64,000 bases of DNA from an uncultured Sphingomonas sp. (GTDB lineage Bacteria > Pseudomonadota > Alphaproteobacteria > Sphingomonadales > Sphingomonadaceae): the NCBI RefSeq assembly GCF_937871615.1, contig NZ_CALMPA010000012.1, positions 59,071 to 123,070 of the forward strand. The letters are read 5' to 3'. The translations under genes and the position numbers were made by a program. The notes under the pieces were generated by a model. It had not been told where the DNA came from and did not search any database. It saw nothing but the letters and a program-made list of their open reading frames with translations. Positions 1 through 8,604 of this stretch are shown here, piece by piece. How positions within the stretch are numbered: the stretch's first letter is position 1; every line of letters begins with the position of its first letter.

Positions 1-185
1 GAGCGGCAGGCGTTCCAGCGCTCGTCCGGGTGAATATATTGTAATTCAATATCTTATTCCGGTTGCAGCCATTTCGGTACCGTTCTTTTCCCGGCGATGG
101 TCTCGGCGCGCGTCGGTCCTTTCCGCCATGTTTTCCTTTATCCGCGCGAACGGTTTCTGAAACGAAAACAGCAGGCGGTGGCGTG
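1..185. other. Non-coding upstream region with a small inverted repeat
   Basis: No gene is supported here. The first 33 bases read E-R-Q-A-F-Q-R-S-S-G-stop in frame 1 and could be the tail of a plus-strand gene from outside the window, but ten codons cannot prove it. At 36-52 there is a 6-bp inverted repeat, ATATTG and CAATAT with a 5-base spacer, in an AT-rich patch. This may be a terminator remnant or a regulator site. Confidence 0.35.
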
Positions 186-224
186 GATCGCAAAAATTGA
201 TCGCAAAATTGGTAGCAAATGTTG
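186..224 (+). repeat. Three 13-bp direct repeats upstream of an AraC-type gene
   Basis: Three imperfect 13-base units lie head to tail at 186-198, 199-211 and 212-224. The first two share GATCGCAAAA and the third is the diverged GTAGCAAATGTTG. The array ends 31 bases before the start of the AraC-type regulator. AraC-family proteins often bind direct repeats near their own promoter, so an autoregulatory operator is a reasonable inference. The 13-base period is shorter than the roughly 21-base spacing typical of araI half-sites. Confidence 0.45.
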
Positions 225-255
225 ACCTTTTTGGTGCTAACGCCATTCTCAACGG

Positions 256-1110
256 GTGAGGGATGAAATGGCGAACGCGGATAACTCGCCCGTCACTTTC
301 TGGCGGGCGAGTGAAAGGTTTGAAGGGCTGGTAACAGGGTTTCACCGTTTCCGGCTTGGACTTCCCTCCGCGGTGCCGTTTCGAGACGTTTTCTTTCCGA
401 GCTTCGCCACTATTCGGTTTGCGATCGAAGATGCACGGCCCTGGTCGATGCGGCTTGGCGCGCGCCGGTTTGACATGCCGTTCGCCTCGTTCGCCGGGCC
501 AACCGACGTGGCCGGCTGGGTGGAGGCGCAGGGCGGCGCGGTTGTCGGCCTCGGGCTGCGCGCGCAAGGGTGGGCGCGGTTGTTCGGTGGCGATCTTTCC
601 GCCTACGCCAACCGGGTCGTCCCGCTCTCAACGCTTGATATCGGCGCCGACGCGCTGCTCGACAAGCTTGACGGATGCGAGCATCCGCCGGCGGTGTTCG
701 AGCGATGGCTCGATTGCCTGCTCGCCGCGCGCCGCACGGTCGATCCGCGGCTGACGCGGCTGGAGGCGCTGATCGCGGACGCGGCGACGGCGCGGATCGA
801 AACGCTCGCGGAGGAACTCGATCTCACCGCGCGCCAACTCGGCACGCTGTCGCGGCGGAATTTCGGGTTCACCCCCAAGGTGCTGCTGCGCCGCCGCCGT
901 TTCCTTCGCGCGCTGAGTGTCACGCTGGATGCCGCGCCCGAGGAATCTGGCGGGTTGCTGGCAGAGGCGGGTTATTGGGATCGCTCGCACTTCCTGCGCG
1001 ATGCGCATCTTTTCCTTGGTTGCTCGATCCGAGAATTCCGCCAGCGGCGCGGCCCGCTCCACGCGCTCGTCATGCAGACCCGTGCCGAAGTGCTCGGCGC
1101 GCCGGTCTAG
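256..1110 (+). CDS. AraC-family transcriptional regulator
   Basis: DNA-binding regulator of 284 residues. The C-terminal third (about 175-265) carries the two helix-turn-helix units of the AraC/XylS domain. The second contains the family signature around AEAGYWDRSHFLRDAHLFLG, followed by IREFRQRR. The N-terminal half is a sensor-like domain of the kind found in AraC proteins without a sugar pocket, and its ligand cannot be told. The start used is GTG at 256; ATG at 268 is in frame and equally possible. No target gene lies in the same direction, so it may act on itself through the 13-bp repeats just upstream or at a distance. The following gene is convergent. Confidence 0.85.
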   Translation: MRDEMANADNSPVTFWRASERFEGLVTGFHRFRLGLPSAVPFRDVFFPSFATIRFAIEDARPWSMRLGARRFDMPFASFAGPTDVAGWVEAQGGAVVGLGLRAQGWARLFGGDLSAYANRVVPLSTLDIGADALLDKLDGCEHPPAVFERWLDCLLAARRTVDPRLTRLEALIADAATARIETLAEELDLTARQLGTLSRRNFGFTPKVLLRRRRFLRALSVTLDAAPEESGGLLAEAGYWDRSHFLRDAHLFLGCSIREFRQRRGPLHALVMQTRAEVLGAPV

Positions 1111-1254
1111 GGCCGATCGGCATCCAACCCATGCTGGCCTGCAAATGGCGGTTTCCCGCGCTTTTAGGTACTCACGTACCTTTAGTACGCTGCGCTTGCG
1201 GGTCACGAGAAACCACCATTTCCGGCTCGACCTGGCCTGAATGTCGATCGGTCC
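1111..1254. repeat. About 145-bp imperfect palindrome between convergent genes
   Basis: Nearly the whole gap folds back on itself. The outer arms are GGCCGATCGGCAT on the left and ATGTCGATCGGTCC on the right. Inner arms carry AAATGGCGGTTTC and GAAACCACCATTT. The tip is GGTAC-TCAC-GTACC at about 1166-1179. The right end touches the stop codon of the TetR gene. Lying between two convergent genes, it could serve as a bidirectional terminator. The size and arm structure also fit a dispersed palindromic element of the RIME type. Only one copy was noticed in this window. Confidence 0.6.
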
Positions 1255-2498
1255 TAAGCCGCGATCGCGCGATCGTCGAACAGGCCGAACATGAGGGTGG
1301 AGGCGTAGAGCGCGATGGCGCGTTCGCGCGGCATCGACCAGGCCCATTTGCGCATATCGAACGCCGCGTTGAGAAACGCCATCAGCGCCTGCGCCGCGAT
1401 CAGCGCATCGACCGGGCGGATCGTTCCTTCGGCGATGCCATCGGAGATGGTGCCGGCGAAGCGCCGCGCGATACGGTTCGATCGCTCCACCATCACCTGC
1501 CGCACGCCCAGTGGCAGCGCGGTGAGCGCGGTGGTGCGAAGCAGCGGCCCCAGTTCGGAGAATTGCACGTCGAGCAGCGTCGCGATCATGCTCGCCAGCC
1601 GCTCCCAATGGTTGCCGTCGCGCTCGTCTGCCAGGCGCTGCGCGGCGGCGATCGCGTCGAAGCTGCGCTTGTAGCAGGCGACCACCAGATCGTCCTTGGC
1701 GTCGAGATGATGGTAGAAACTGCCCTTGGTCACGTTCAGTTCGGACGCGATCCGCTGAACCGATGCGCCGCGATAGCCGAGTTCGTTAATCAGGCGCGTC
1801 GCGGCGAGCAGGAAGGCTTCGCGCCCCGGCACCGCCTCGTCATGCGGCAGGCCGATCGGCTCGGGCCGCCAGATGGCGTGCGGCCCGGCGATGCCATGGC
1901 GGAACACATCCATCAGCCGCGCTTCGGCCCGGCCATATTGATCGGGCTCGTAACGCCCCAGCCACACCGGCAGCCAGAAGGTGTTTTCCAGCAGCACGTG
2001 CGCGCGCGCGCCCTTGAGATCGGTTTCGTCACGGGTCTGGGCCGGCCCCCATAACAGCCGGGTGCGGCGGAACACCTCGCGCCAGCGCGCCATCAGCCGC
2101 GATCGCACGGGTTCGTCCATCGCGCGCAGATCGGAAAGGCCGGCCATCTGCCGTTCCTCGCCGCGCTGAACCCGCGCCAGCCGCGCCATGTTGAGCGCGA
2201 GATAGCGTTCGACCCGCGCCTCCGGCGTCGGCTCCGTCATCGCCTGATCGAGCATGTCGAGCAGCGAATCGAGCGTATGCTCGAACGCGGCGGCGGCGAG
2301 ATCCTCCTTGCGCTTGAAATAATAAGTGACGCTGGTGGTGTTCAGGCCCACGCGCCGCGCGACATCCGCGAAGGTCATGCCCTTCGCGCTCTGTTCGTTG
2401 ATTGCGTCAGCGGCCGCGGCAAGGATCGCATCACGCTTCGCCCGGAAGCGGCGCGTGCTCGTATCCTCCCCCCGGCCGGTTTCCCCAGAGCCGTGCAT
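1254..2498 (-). CDS. Tandem double-TetR transcriptional regulator
   Basis: Regulator of 414 residues, about twice the usual TetR length. It contains two TetR units in one chain. The first helix-turn-helix is at about 18-67 and ends in the recognition segment TSVTYYFKRKEDL. The second is at about 226-271 and ends in TKGSFYHHLDAKDDL. Each is followed by its own helical ligand domain (about 70-200 and 275-414), so one polypeptide may take the place of a TetR homodimer. It is divergent from the acyl-CoA dehydrogenase operon at 2654, and TetR proteins in this position typically repress the neighbouring fatty-acid genes until an acyl-CoA binds. Ligand and target are inferred from position only. Confidence 0.9.
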   Translation of the reverse strand: MHGSGETGRGEDTSTRRFRAKRDAILAAAADAINEQSAKGMTFADVARRVGLNTTSVTYYFKRKEDLAAAAFEHTLDSLLDMLDQAMTEPTPEARVERYLALNMARLARVQRGEERQMAGLSDLRAMDEPVRSRLMARWREVFRRTRLLWGPAQTRDETDLKGARAHVLLENTFWLPVWLGRYEPDQYGRAEARLMDVFRHGIAGPHAIWRPEPIGLPHDEAVPGREAFLLAATRLINELGYRGASVQRIASELNVTKGSFYHHLDAKDDLVVACYKRSFDAIAAAQRLADERDGNHWERLASMIATLLDVQFSELGPLLRTTALTALPLGVRQVMVERSNRIARRFAGTISDGIAEGTIRPVDALIAAQALMAFLNAAFDMRKWAWSMPRERAIALYASTLMFGLFDDRAIAA

Positions 2499-2653
2499 TC
2501 AGCCACTCTAGCAGCAAGATTTCGAAGAAACAGTCCCTTTCTATATGCCCGTTTCGGCGCGCATTCATATGGGGCGAAATGATGATTAGATCGCTTTACC
2601 GAAAGATGGGTACGGTCTAGAGCGGTTCCCGAAACAGGCTTTGGAGGGATGCA
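2499..2653. promoter_or_regulatory. Divergent promoter region, tandem TetR / acyl-CoA dehydrogenase operon
   Basis: This 155-base gap must hold the promoters for both directions. It is AT-richer than its surroundings at about 2510-2600. A weak dyad, ACCG-N11-CGGT, lies at about 2600-2618 and could be a TetR operator, but its inner bases match poorly. TTGGAGGG, about 5 bases before the ATG at 2654, is a good ribosome binding site. No confident -35/-10 pair was assigned. Confidence 0.45.
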
Positions 2654-3961
2654 ATGGACTTCACGCTGACCGAGCGCGAAACATATTTCCGGGACCGGGT
2701 ACGCGATTTCATCGACCAGCATATTCGCCCTCGGCAGGAAGAATATGAGCGCCAGCACCACGAGGGCGATCCGTGGAAGGTGCTACCCGTGATCGAGGAG
2801 GTGAAGGCCAAGGCCAAGGCCGCCGGGCTGTGGAATTTCTTCATGCCGCCGCATTCCGGGCAAACCCATGTCGACGACACGTTCGAATTCGAGGGCACGC
2901 AGCTTACCAACCTCGAATATGCGCTGTGCGCCGAGGAAATGGGCAAGATCGGCTGGGCGAGCGAATGCTTCAACTGCTCCGCGCCCGATACCGGCAACAT
3001 GGAAGTGCTGCACCGCTACGGCACGCGTGAGCAGAAGGAGCAATGGCTCCGCCCGCTGATGAACGGCGAAATCCGCTCCGTATTCCTGATGACCGAGCCG
3101 GCGGTCGCTTCGTCCGATGCGACCAATATCGAAACGCGGATCGAGCGTGACGGCGATCATTACGTCATCAACGGGCGCAAATGGTGGTCTTCCGGGGTGG
3201 GCGATCCGCGCTGCAAGATCGGCATCCTGATGGGCAAGACGAGCTTCGAAGGCTCGCGCCACCAGCAGCAGAGCCAGATCCTCGTTCCGATGGACACGCC
3301 GGGCGTGAAGGTCGAGCGGATGCTGTCGGTTTACGGCTACGATCATGCGCCGCACGGCCATGGCGAGGTGAGCTTCACCAACGTCCGCGTGCCGGTGGAA
3401 AATCTGCTGCTCGGCGAGGGCCGCGGATTCGAGATCGCGCAGGGGCGGCTCGGGCCGGGCCGCATCCACCATTGTATGCGCACGATCGGCGTGGCCGAGG
3501 TCGCGATCGAGAAGATGGCGAAGCGCCTCGTCAGTCGCATCGCGTTCGGCAAGCGATTGTCCGATCATAGCGTGTGGGAACAGCGCATCGCCCGCGCGCG
3601 CATCGACATCGAGATGACGCGGCTGCTGTGCCTCAAGGCAGCCGATCTGATGGACAAGGCCGGCAACAAATCCGCCAAGCTCGAGATCGCGATGATTAAG
3701 GTCTATGCGCCGAACATGGCGCTCCAGATCATCGACGATGCGGTGCAGGCGCATGGCGGCGGTGGCGTGGCGGAGGATTACGGCCTTGCGCACGCCTGGG
3801 CCTCGATGCGCACGCTGCGGCTCGCCGATGGGCCGGACGAGGTTCACGCCCGCGCGATCGCTCGCGACGAATTCGGCAAATATGCCGATTGGAAGGCCGA
3901 GCGCCCGGCGCCCCGTCAGGGAAGCGACGTATCGAGCGGGGATATCGGCGTTTCGCGCTGA
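2654..3961 (+). CDS. ACAD10/11-type acyl-CoA dehydrogenase
   Basis: FAD-dependent acyl-CoA dehydrogenase of 435 residues. The core resembles the dehydrogenase half of animal ACAD11 very closely: [15 protein letters not shown] at about 150-165, KWWSSG at about 176-181, the stretch [20 protein letters not shown] at about 255-275, and the C-terminal [10 protein letters not shown]. In ACAD11 and in bacterial LvaC this type of enzyme works with an APH-fold kinase to remove a phosphorylated 4-hydroxyl from an acyl-CoA; the matching kinase is encoded at 5131. It is first in a five-gene operon and is preceded by a strong GGAGGG site. Family is certain; the 4-hydroxyacyl substrate is inferred. Confidence 0.9.
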   Translation: MDFTLTERETYFRDRVRDFIDQHIRPRQEEYERQHHEGDPWKVLPVIEEVKAKAKAAGLWNFFMPPHSGQTHVDDTFEFEGTQLTNLEYALCAEEMGKIGWASECFNCSAPDTGNMEVLHRYGTREQKEQWLRPLMNGEIRSVFLMTEPAVASSDATNIETRIERDGDHYVINGRKWWSSGVGDPRCKIGILMGKTSFEGSRHQQQSQILVPMDTPGVKVERMLSVYGYDHAPHGHGEVSFTNVRVPVENLLLGEGRGFEIAQGRLGPGRIHHCMRTIGVAEVAIEKMAKRLVSRIAFGKRLSDHSVWEQRIARARIDIEMTRLLCLKAADLMDKAGNKSAKLEIAMIKVYAPNMALQIIDDAVQAHGGGGVAEDYGLAHAWASMRTLRLADGPDEVHARAIARDEFGKYADWKAERPAPRQGSDVSSGDIGVSR

Positions 3962-4045
3962 TATCCCCGGCGCGGGCCGGAGCATCGCAGCAGAAGTAAT
4001 GCCGCCACCCTGCGGTCGCGGCAAGGATATGGATAGGAGAGGCGC

Positions 4046-5134
4046 ATGAAGGCCGCCGTTTTGTTCGAAGCCAAGAAGCCGCTGGAAGTGACCGACGTGC
4101 TCGTCGCCAAACCGGCCGCGCACGAGGTGCTGATCCGCACGCTGGCGTGCGGCGTGTGCCGATCGGACCTGCATTTCGTCGACGGCGCCTATCCGCATCC
4201 GCTCCCGGCGATTCCCGGCCATGAAGCCGCCGGGATCGTCGAGGCGGTGGGCGATGAAGTGCGCACCGTGAAGCCGGGCGATCATGTCGTCACCTGCCTT
4301 TCCGCGTTCTGCGGGCATTGCGAGTTCTGCGTCACCGGGCGGATGTATCTTTGCCTTGGCGCCGATACGCGGCGCCCGGCCGGCGCGGAGCCGCGCCTGC
4401 GGCTCGCCAGCGGCGATCCGGTCAATCAGATGCTCAATCTGTCGGCCTATGCCGAAATGATGCTGGTGCATGAACATGCCTGTGTCGCGATCGACCGCGA
4501 TATGCCGCTCGATCGCGCCGCGCTGATCGGCTGCGCGGTGACGACCGGGGCGGGCGCGGTGTTCAACACGACGGATGTGTCTCCGGGCGAAACGGTGTGC
4601 GTCGTCGGTTGCGGCGGCATCGGGCTTGCGGCGGTCAACGCGGCGAAGATCGCCGGCGCGGGCAAGATCATCGCGCTCGATCCGGTGCCCGAAAAGCGCG
4701 CGATCGCGGAGAAGCTGGGCGCGACGCACAGCTATGATCCGATGGCGGAGAATGTCGTCGCCGAAGTGATCGAGGCCACGAAGGGCGGGGTCGATCACGC
4801 GATCGAGGCGGTCGGCAGGCCGCAATCGGCAGCAACCTCCGTGGCGGTGTTGCGGCGCGGCGGCACGGCGACCATCCTCGGCATGATGCCGCTCAGCGAG
4901 AAGGTGGGCCTCTCGGCGATGGATCTGCTTTCCGGTAAGCGCCTTCAGGGCGGGATCATGGGTTATAATCGCTTCCCGGTCGATATCCCCCGGCTGGTTG
5001 ATTTCTATCAGCGCGGGCTGCTCGATCTCGATACGATCATCGCCGATCGGATGCCGCTCACCCGTATCAACGAAGCGTTCGACGAACTTCGCAAGGGCGA
5101 TGCGACGCGCAGCGTGATTGTATTCGATCAATGA
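4046..5134 (+). CDS. Zinc-dependent alcohol dehydrogenase (MDR family)
   Basis: NAD(P)-dependent medium-chain dehydrogenase of 362 residues. The catalytic zinc ligands are visible in CGVCRSDLH and GHEAAG. The structural zinc loop has its four cysteines in CGHCEFCVTGRMYLC (about 91-105). The Rossmann nucleotide site is VCVVGCGGIGLAAVN at about 180-195. It resembles class III-like alcohol dehydrogenases of the kind often coded beside acyl-CoA dehydrogenases. Its stop overlaps the next start by four bases (ATGA), so it is translationally coupled to the kinase gene. It may oxidise a hydroxy intermediate or a long-chain alcohol of the same pathway. Confidence 0.9.
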   Translation: MKAAVLFEAKKPLEVTDVLVAKPAAHEVLIRTLACGVCRSDLHFVDGAYPHPLPAIPGHEAAGIVEAVGDEVRTVKPGDHVVTCLSAFCGHCEFCVTGRMYLCLGADTRRPAGAEPRLRLASGDPVNQMLNLSAYAEMMLVHEHACVAIDRDMPLDRAALIGCAVTTGAGAVFNTTDVSPGETVCVVGCGGIGLAAVNAAKIAGAGKIIALDPVPEKRAIAEKLGATHSYDPMAENVVAEVIEATKGGVDHAIEAVGRPQSAATSVAVLRRGGTATILGMMPLSEKVGLSAMDLLSGKRLQGGIMGYNRFPVDIPRLVDFYQRGLLDLDTIIADRMPLTRINEAFDELRKGDATRSVIVFDQ

Positions 5135-6186
5135 GCGATAGCAGCCTTCAGACCGAAATCGCCGAACGCGACCAGCTCGATACCGGGCGGCTGGCGGTGT
5201 GGATGAGCGAGAACGTGCCGGAATTCGCCGGCCCGCTCAGCTACGCGAAGTTCGCGGGCGGCCAGTCAAATCCGACCTACAAGCTTACCACGCCGGAGCG
5301 CAGCTATGTGCTGCGCCGCAAGCCGATGGGCCAATTGCTCCCTTCCGCGCACGCGGTCGATCGCGAATATCGCGTGATCGCGGGGCTTCATCCCACCGGC
5401 TTCCCGGTGCCGCGCCCGTTCGGGCTGTGCGAGGACGATGCGGTGCTCGGATCGGCCTTTTATGTCATGGAAATGGTGGAAGGCCGCACGATCTGGGACG
5501 GCGCTTTCCCCGGCATGGATGCCGATACGCGGCGCGCGCATTACAATGCGATGATCGACACGCTGGCCCAGCTTCACAACGTGGATTACGCCGCCGCCGG
5601 GCTGGAGAGCTTTGGCCGCCCCGGCAATTATTTCGAGCGGCAGGTATCGCGCTGGACGAAGCAATATCGCGGCGCCGAGACCGAGCATATGGAGCCGATG
5701 GAGCGGCTGATCGAGTTTTTGCCGCGCACATTGCCGCCGCAGACGCGCACCTCGATCGTCCATGGCGATTATCGCTGCGACAATATGAAGTTCGCGCCGG
5801 GCGTGGAGCCGCGGGTGGCGGCGGTGCTCGATTGGGAATTGTCGACTCTGGGCGATCCGATCGCCGATCTGTCCTATTTCCTCATCTCCTGGGTGACCGA
5901 GCCGGAAGGGCGCTCGGGCGTGAAGGGCATGACCGGCCCGGAAACCGGCATTCCCACGCTGGAGGAAGTCGTCGCGCGCTATTGCGCGAAGACCGGGCGC
6001 GACGGGCTGCCCGATCTCAACTGGTATATTTCGTTCAACCTGTTTCGCCTCGCCTCGATCGTGCAGGGCATCAGGAAACGCTTCCTGATCGGCACCGCAT
6101 CCAACGCCAATGCGGAGGCGACCAGCGCGCGCGTGCCGCTGCTCGCGGAGGCGGCATGGGAATTCGCGGTGAAGGCCGGCGCGTAA
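5131..6186 (+). CDS. APH-fold kinase, ACAD11 N-domain / LvaA-like
   Basis: Protein of 351 residues with the aminoglycoside phosphotransferase / choline kinase fold. The ATP-binding N-lobe has GGQSNPTYKL and YVLRRKP (about 42-65). The catalytic loop is HGDYRCDN (about 210-217), followed by the metal-binding segment LDWELSTLGDP. The pattern matches the kinase half of animal ACAD11, where a 4-hydroxyacyl-CoA is phosphorylated before the dehydrogenase half acts; LvaA of Pseudomonas does the same with 4-hydroxyvaleryl-CoA. The matching dehydrogenase is the first gene of this operon. Antibiotic resistance is unlikely, because resistance enzymes lack this close ACAD11 resemblance and this context. 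Confidence 0.85.
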   Translation: MSDSSLQTEIAERDQLDTGRLAVWMSENVPEFAGPLSYAKFAGGQSNPTYKLTTPERSYVLRRKPMGQLLPSAHAVDREYRVIAGLHPTGFPVPRPFGLCEDDAVLGSAFYVMEMVEGRTIWDGAFPGMDADTRRAHYNAMIDTLAQLHNVDYAAAGLESFGRPGNYFERQVSRWTKQYRGAETEHMEPMERLIEFLPRTLPPQTRTSIVHGDYRCDNMKFAPGVEPRVAAVLDWELSTLGDPIADLSYFLISWVTEPEGRSGVKGMTGPETGIPTLEEVVARYCAKTGRDGLPDLNWYISFNLFRLASIVQGIRKRFLIGTASNANAEATSARVPLLAEAAWEFAVKAGA

Positions 6187-6201
6187 CGGGAGGATTTCGC
6201 G

Positions 6202-6966
6202 ATGTCGTTGTTCGATCTGACGGGGAAGATCGTCCTCATCACCGGCTCGTCACGCGGGATCGGCAAGGCCGCCGCCATCGCCTGTGCCGAGCAGGGGGCG
6301 AAGGTCGTCATCTCCAGCCGCAAGCAGGATGCCTGTGACGTGACCGCGAAGGAGATCAACGATCGGTTCGGCGCGGGCACCGCGATCGCGGTGGCGGCGA
6401 ACATCTCCGACAAGGCGGGGCTTCAGCATCTCGTCGATGAGACGCGGCGCGCGTTCGGGCGGATTGATTGCCTCGTCTGCAATGCCGCCTCCAATCCATA
6501 TTATGGGCCGCAGGAGGGGATTGCGGATGAGCAGTTCCGCAAGATTCTCGATAACAACATCATCTCGAACCACTGGCTGATCTCGATGGTCGCGCCGGAA
6601 ATGAAGGCGCGCGGCGAGGGCTCGATCGTCATCGTCTCCTCGATCGGCGGGCTGCGCGGATCGACGGTGATCGGTGCCTATTGCATCTCCAAGGCCGCCG
6701 ACATGCAACTCGCGCGCAATCTGGCGCACGAATATGGGGCGCACGGCATCCGCGTGAACTGCATCGCGCCGGGCCTCATCAGGACCGATTTCGCCAAAGC
6801 GCTGTGGGAGGATGAAGCCGCGGTCGCCGAGCGCAACCGCACGACCCCGCTGCGCCGCATCGGCGAGCCGGAGGAGATTGCCGGCGCGGTGGTCTATCTC
6901 GCGTCGCGGGCAAGCGGGTTCATGACCGGCCAGGTGATGGTGATCGACGGCGGCGTGACGATTTAA
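6202..6966 (+). CDS. SDR family oxidoreductase, DHRS4-like
   Basis: Short-chain dehydrogenase of 254 residues. It has the nucleotide motif [12 protein letters not shown] at about 13-24, CNAAS near 93-97, the catalytic serine in SSIGG, the YCISK tetrad residues at about 155-159, and the C-terminal [12 protein letters not shown] typical of classical SDRs. The order resembles DHRS4-type carbonyl reductases. It follows the kinase gene after 15 bases, with GGAGG ahead of the ATG. It probably interconverts a hydroxy and a keto group on an intermediate of the operon's pathway. The exact substrate is not visible. Confidence 0.88.
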   Translation: MSLFDLTGKIVLITGSSRGIGKAAAIACAEQGAKVVISSRKQDACDVTAKEINDRFGAGTAIAVAANISDKAGLQHLVDETRRAFGRIDCLVCNAASNPYYGPQEGIADEQFRKILDNNIISNHWLISMVAPEMKARGEGSIVIVSSIGGLRGSTVIGAYCISKAADMQLARNLAHEYGAHGIRVNCIAPGLIRTDFAKALWEDEAAVAERNRTTPLRRIGEPEEIAGAVVYLASRASGFMTGQVMVIDGGVTI

Positions 6967-6982
6967 GCAGGAGAGTGTGGGG

Positions 6983-7783
6983 ATGGGCAGGTTTACCGAC
7001 AAGTCGATTATCGTCACTGGCGCTGGCTCCGGCATCGGGCGCGCCGCCGCGACACTGTTCGCGGCGGAGGGCGGCAGGGTGATCGTCGCCGACCTGTCCG
7101 ATGGCGCGGAGCAGGCCGCGAAGGCGATCCGCGATGCCGGCGGCGTGGCGGAGGCGATCCGCATGGACGCGGGCTCCGAGGATGATGTGATCCGCACCGT
7201 GGCACTCGCCTGCGATCGCTTTGGCGGGCTGGACGTGATGTTCGCCAACGCCGGCATCTCCGGCGGGATGGCGAACATCTTCGATACCGATGTCTCGCTC
7301 ATCACCGAAGTGCTGCGCGTCAACCTGATCGGCCCGTATCTCGCCATCAAACACGCCGCCCCGCGCATTGCCGAGCGCGGCAAGGGCGCGATCATCCTCA
7401 CCGCCAGCGTCGCGGGCATCCGCTCGGGCGCCGGGTCGCCGGCCTATTCCGCATCGAAGGCCGGGGTCATCAATCTCGCCAAGGTCTCGGCGCAGCAGCT
7501 TTCCGGCTCCAACGTGCGCGTCAACGCGATCTGCCCCGGCCTGACCGAGACGGGCATGACGCGCCCCACCTTCGATTATGCGCGCGATGCGGGCAAGATG
7601 GATCGCCTCGGTCGGCTCAACCCGCTGCGCCGCGGCGCGCAGCCGGAGGAACTGGCGAAGGTCGCGCTGTTCCTCGCCTCCGATGATGCGAGCTACGTCA
7701 ATGGTCAGGCGATCGCGGTGGATGGCGGCCTGTCGTCAAGCCATCCGGTGACGAAGCAGGAATATGGGCGGACGGCGGTTTAG
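6983..7783 (+). CDS. SDR family oxidoreductase
   Basis: Second classical short-chain dehydrogenase of the operon, 266 residues. Motifs are [15 protein letters not shown] near the N-terminus, FANAGIS, the active-site serine in TASVAG, YSASKAG, and [11 protein letters not shown] near the end. The start at 6983 is chosen because AGGAG lies nine bases upstream; GTG at 6977 would leave only three. It starts 16 bases after the preceding SDR and is the last gene of the operon. It may supply the second alcohol/ketone step, such as a 3-hydroxyacyl-CoA dehydrogenase function, but this is inferred from context. Confidence 0.87.
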   Translation: MGRFTDKSIIVTGAGSGIGRAAATLFAAEGGRVIVADLSDGAEQAAKAIRDAGGVAEAIRMDAGSEDDVIRTVALACDRFGGLDVMFANAGISGGMANIFDTDVSLITEVLRVNLIGPYLAIKHAAPRIAERGKGAIILTASVAGIRSGAGSPAYSASKAGVINLAKVSAQQLSGSNVRVNAICPGLTETGMTRPTFDYARDAGKMDRLGRLNPLRRGAQPEELAKVALFLASDDASYVNGQAIAVDGGLSSSHPVTKQEYGRTAV

Positions 7784-7840
7784 GGGGGACAAATGGCTGA
7801 AGGCGGGTGGGAAGCGGTCTGGTAGGTTTTGTGCGGAACC

Positions 7841-8491
7841 TCATTGTTTCCCGGCGTAAGGATTCGCGATGATATCACCCGGCTGCGATAACCAATGAAC
7901 TAAATCCGATCGGTATCCCTCGTCCTTTTCATTCAGAGCGCAGAAACCTTGAGGCATATCGATATTGAGGAATATCTCGGCGTACCGCCCATTTTCAACA
8001 CCATCGTCAAAAAATAATTTCATACGCACGAAATCGCTTGAAATCGCGGCTGGATTCGATGCGATTCCTACCGCGAAGCACTCGATGCTATTTGCGAGCG
8101 ACCATTCAGCAGACAAAAGAGAGTCTTTAGGTTGAAAATTCTTTTTTTTTAACCACCCGCTACTTGCCGAAGGCGTCGTAGAAATCCCGTAATATTCTGC
8201 CAGAAGTGCAAGCAACCTATCGCTATCGTCTCCTAAAGATTTTAGCGTGACTGGTCCCCAGAAGCTGTGGAACGCGTCATCGCCTTCACCTTCGACTTGT
8301 TCGCGCCAACCTGTCACCGGGATAATCGCGCAAAATCCCACCGGTTCATACGGGGTAGCATCCGCGCGAAAAACCAACCGCCATGACGATGCCTCCTCAT
8401 CGTAAACCTTATCGATGATTTCGAAAGTCATGTCGCATAGCGGCGCTAGGCCGTCCTCCATTTCTTCGAGATGGCAAAACACATGCACCAT
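7841..8491 (-). CDS. Hypothetical protein, AT-richer than its surroundings
   Basis: Protein of 216 residues that I do not recognise. It is acidic, has no signal peptide or membrane segment, and contains several Trp and Phe in short conserved-looking stretches (SFWGPVTLKSL, EIFLNIDMPQGFCAL). Base composition over the gene falls to roughly half GC with AT-rich third positions, unlike the genes on both sides, which suggests recent acquisition. It lies downstream of the DUF885 gene on the same strand, 113 bases away, and is convergent with the SDR operon. Small acidic single-domain proteins of this kind are often orphan immunity proteins of polymorphic toxins, but no toxin lies nearby, so this is speculation. 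Confidence 0.7.
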   Translation of the reverse strand: MVHVFCHLEEMEDGLAPLCDMTFEIIDKVYDEEASSWRLVFRADATPYEPVGFCAIIPVTGWREQVEGEGDDAFHSFWGPVTLKSLGDDSDRLLALLAEYYGISTTPSASSGWLKKKNFQPKDSLLSAEWSLANSIECFAVGIASNPAAISSDFVRMKLFFDDGVENGRYAEIFLNIDMPQGFCALNEKDEGYRSDLVHWLSQPGDIIANPYAGKQ

Positions 8492-8604
8492 TCACAAGCT
8501 CCACAAGGCAGTCTCCAGCGGCGGTGTGTCGGCTTTGGAGTAAGCGCACAAGCCTCCCTGATGACCGATGCTGGGGCGTTTCCCGCCGCCCGCTCGCGCC
8601 TCGC

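Noticed and set aside
2783-5131. 782-codon minus-strand open frame opposite the acyl-CoA dehydrogenase and alcohol dehydrogenase genes
   Set aside because: It is the antisense shadow of two well-supported genes; its product is Arg/His-rich with no motif, as expected for GC-rich DNA with few stops.
5131-6186. Possible aminoglycoside resistance phosphotransferase
   Set aside because: The sequence matches the ACAD11 kinase domain and LvaA type, and lies in an acyl-CoA operon; nothing suggests drug resistance.
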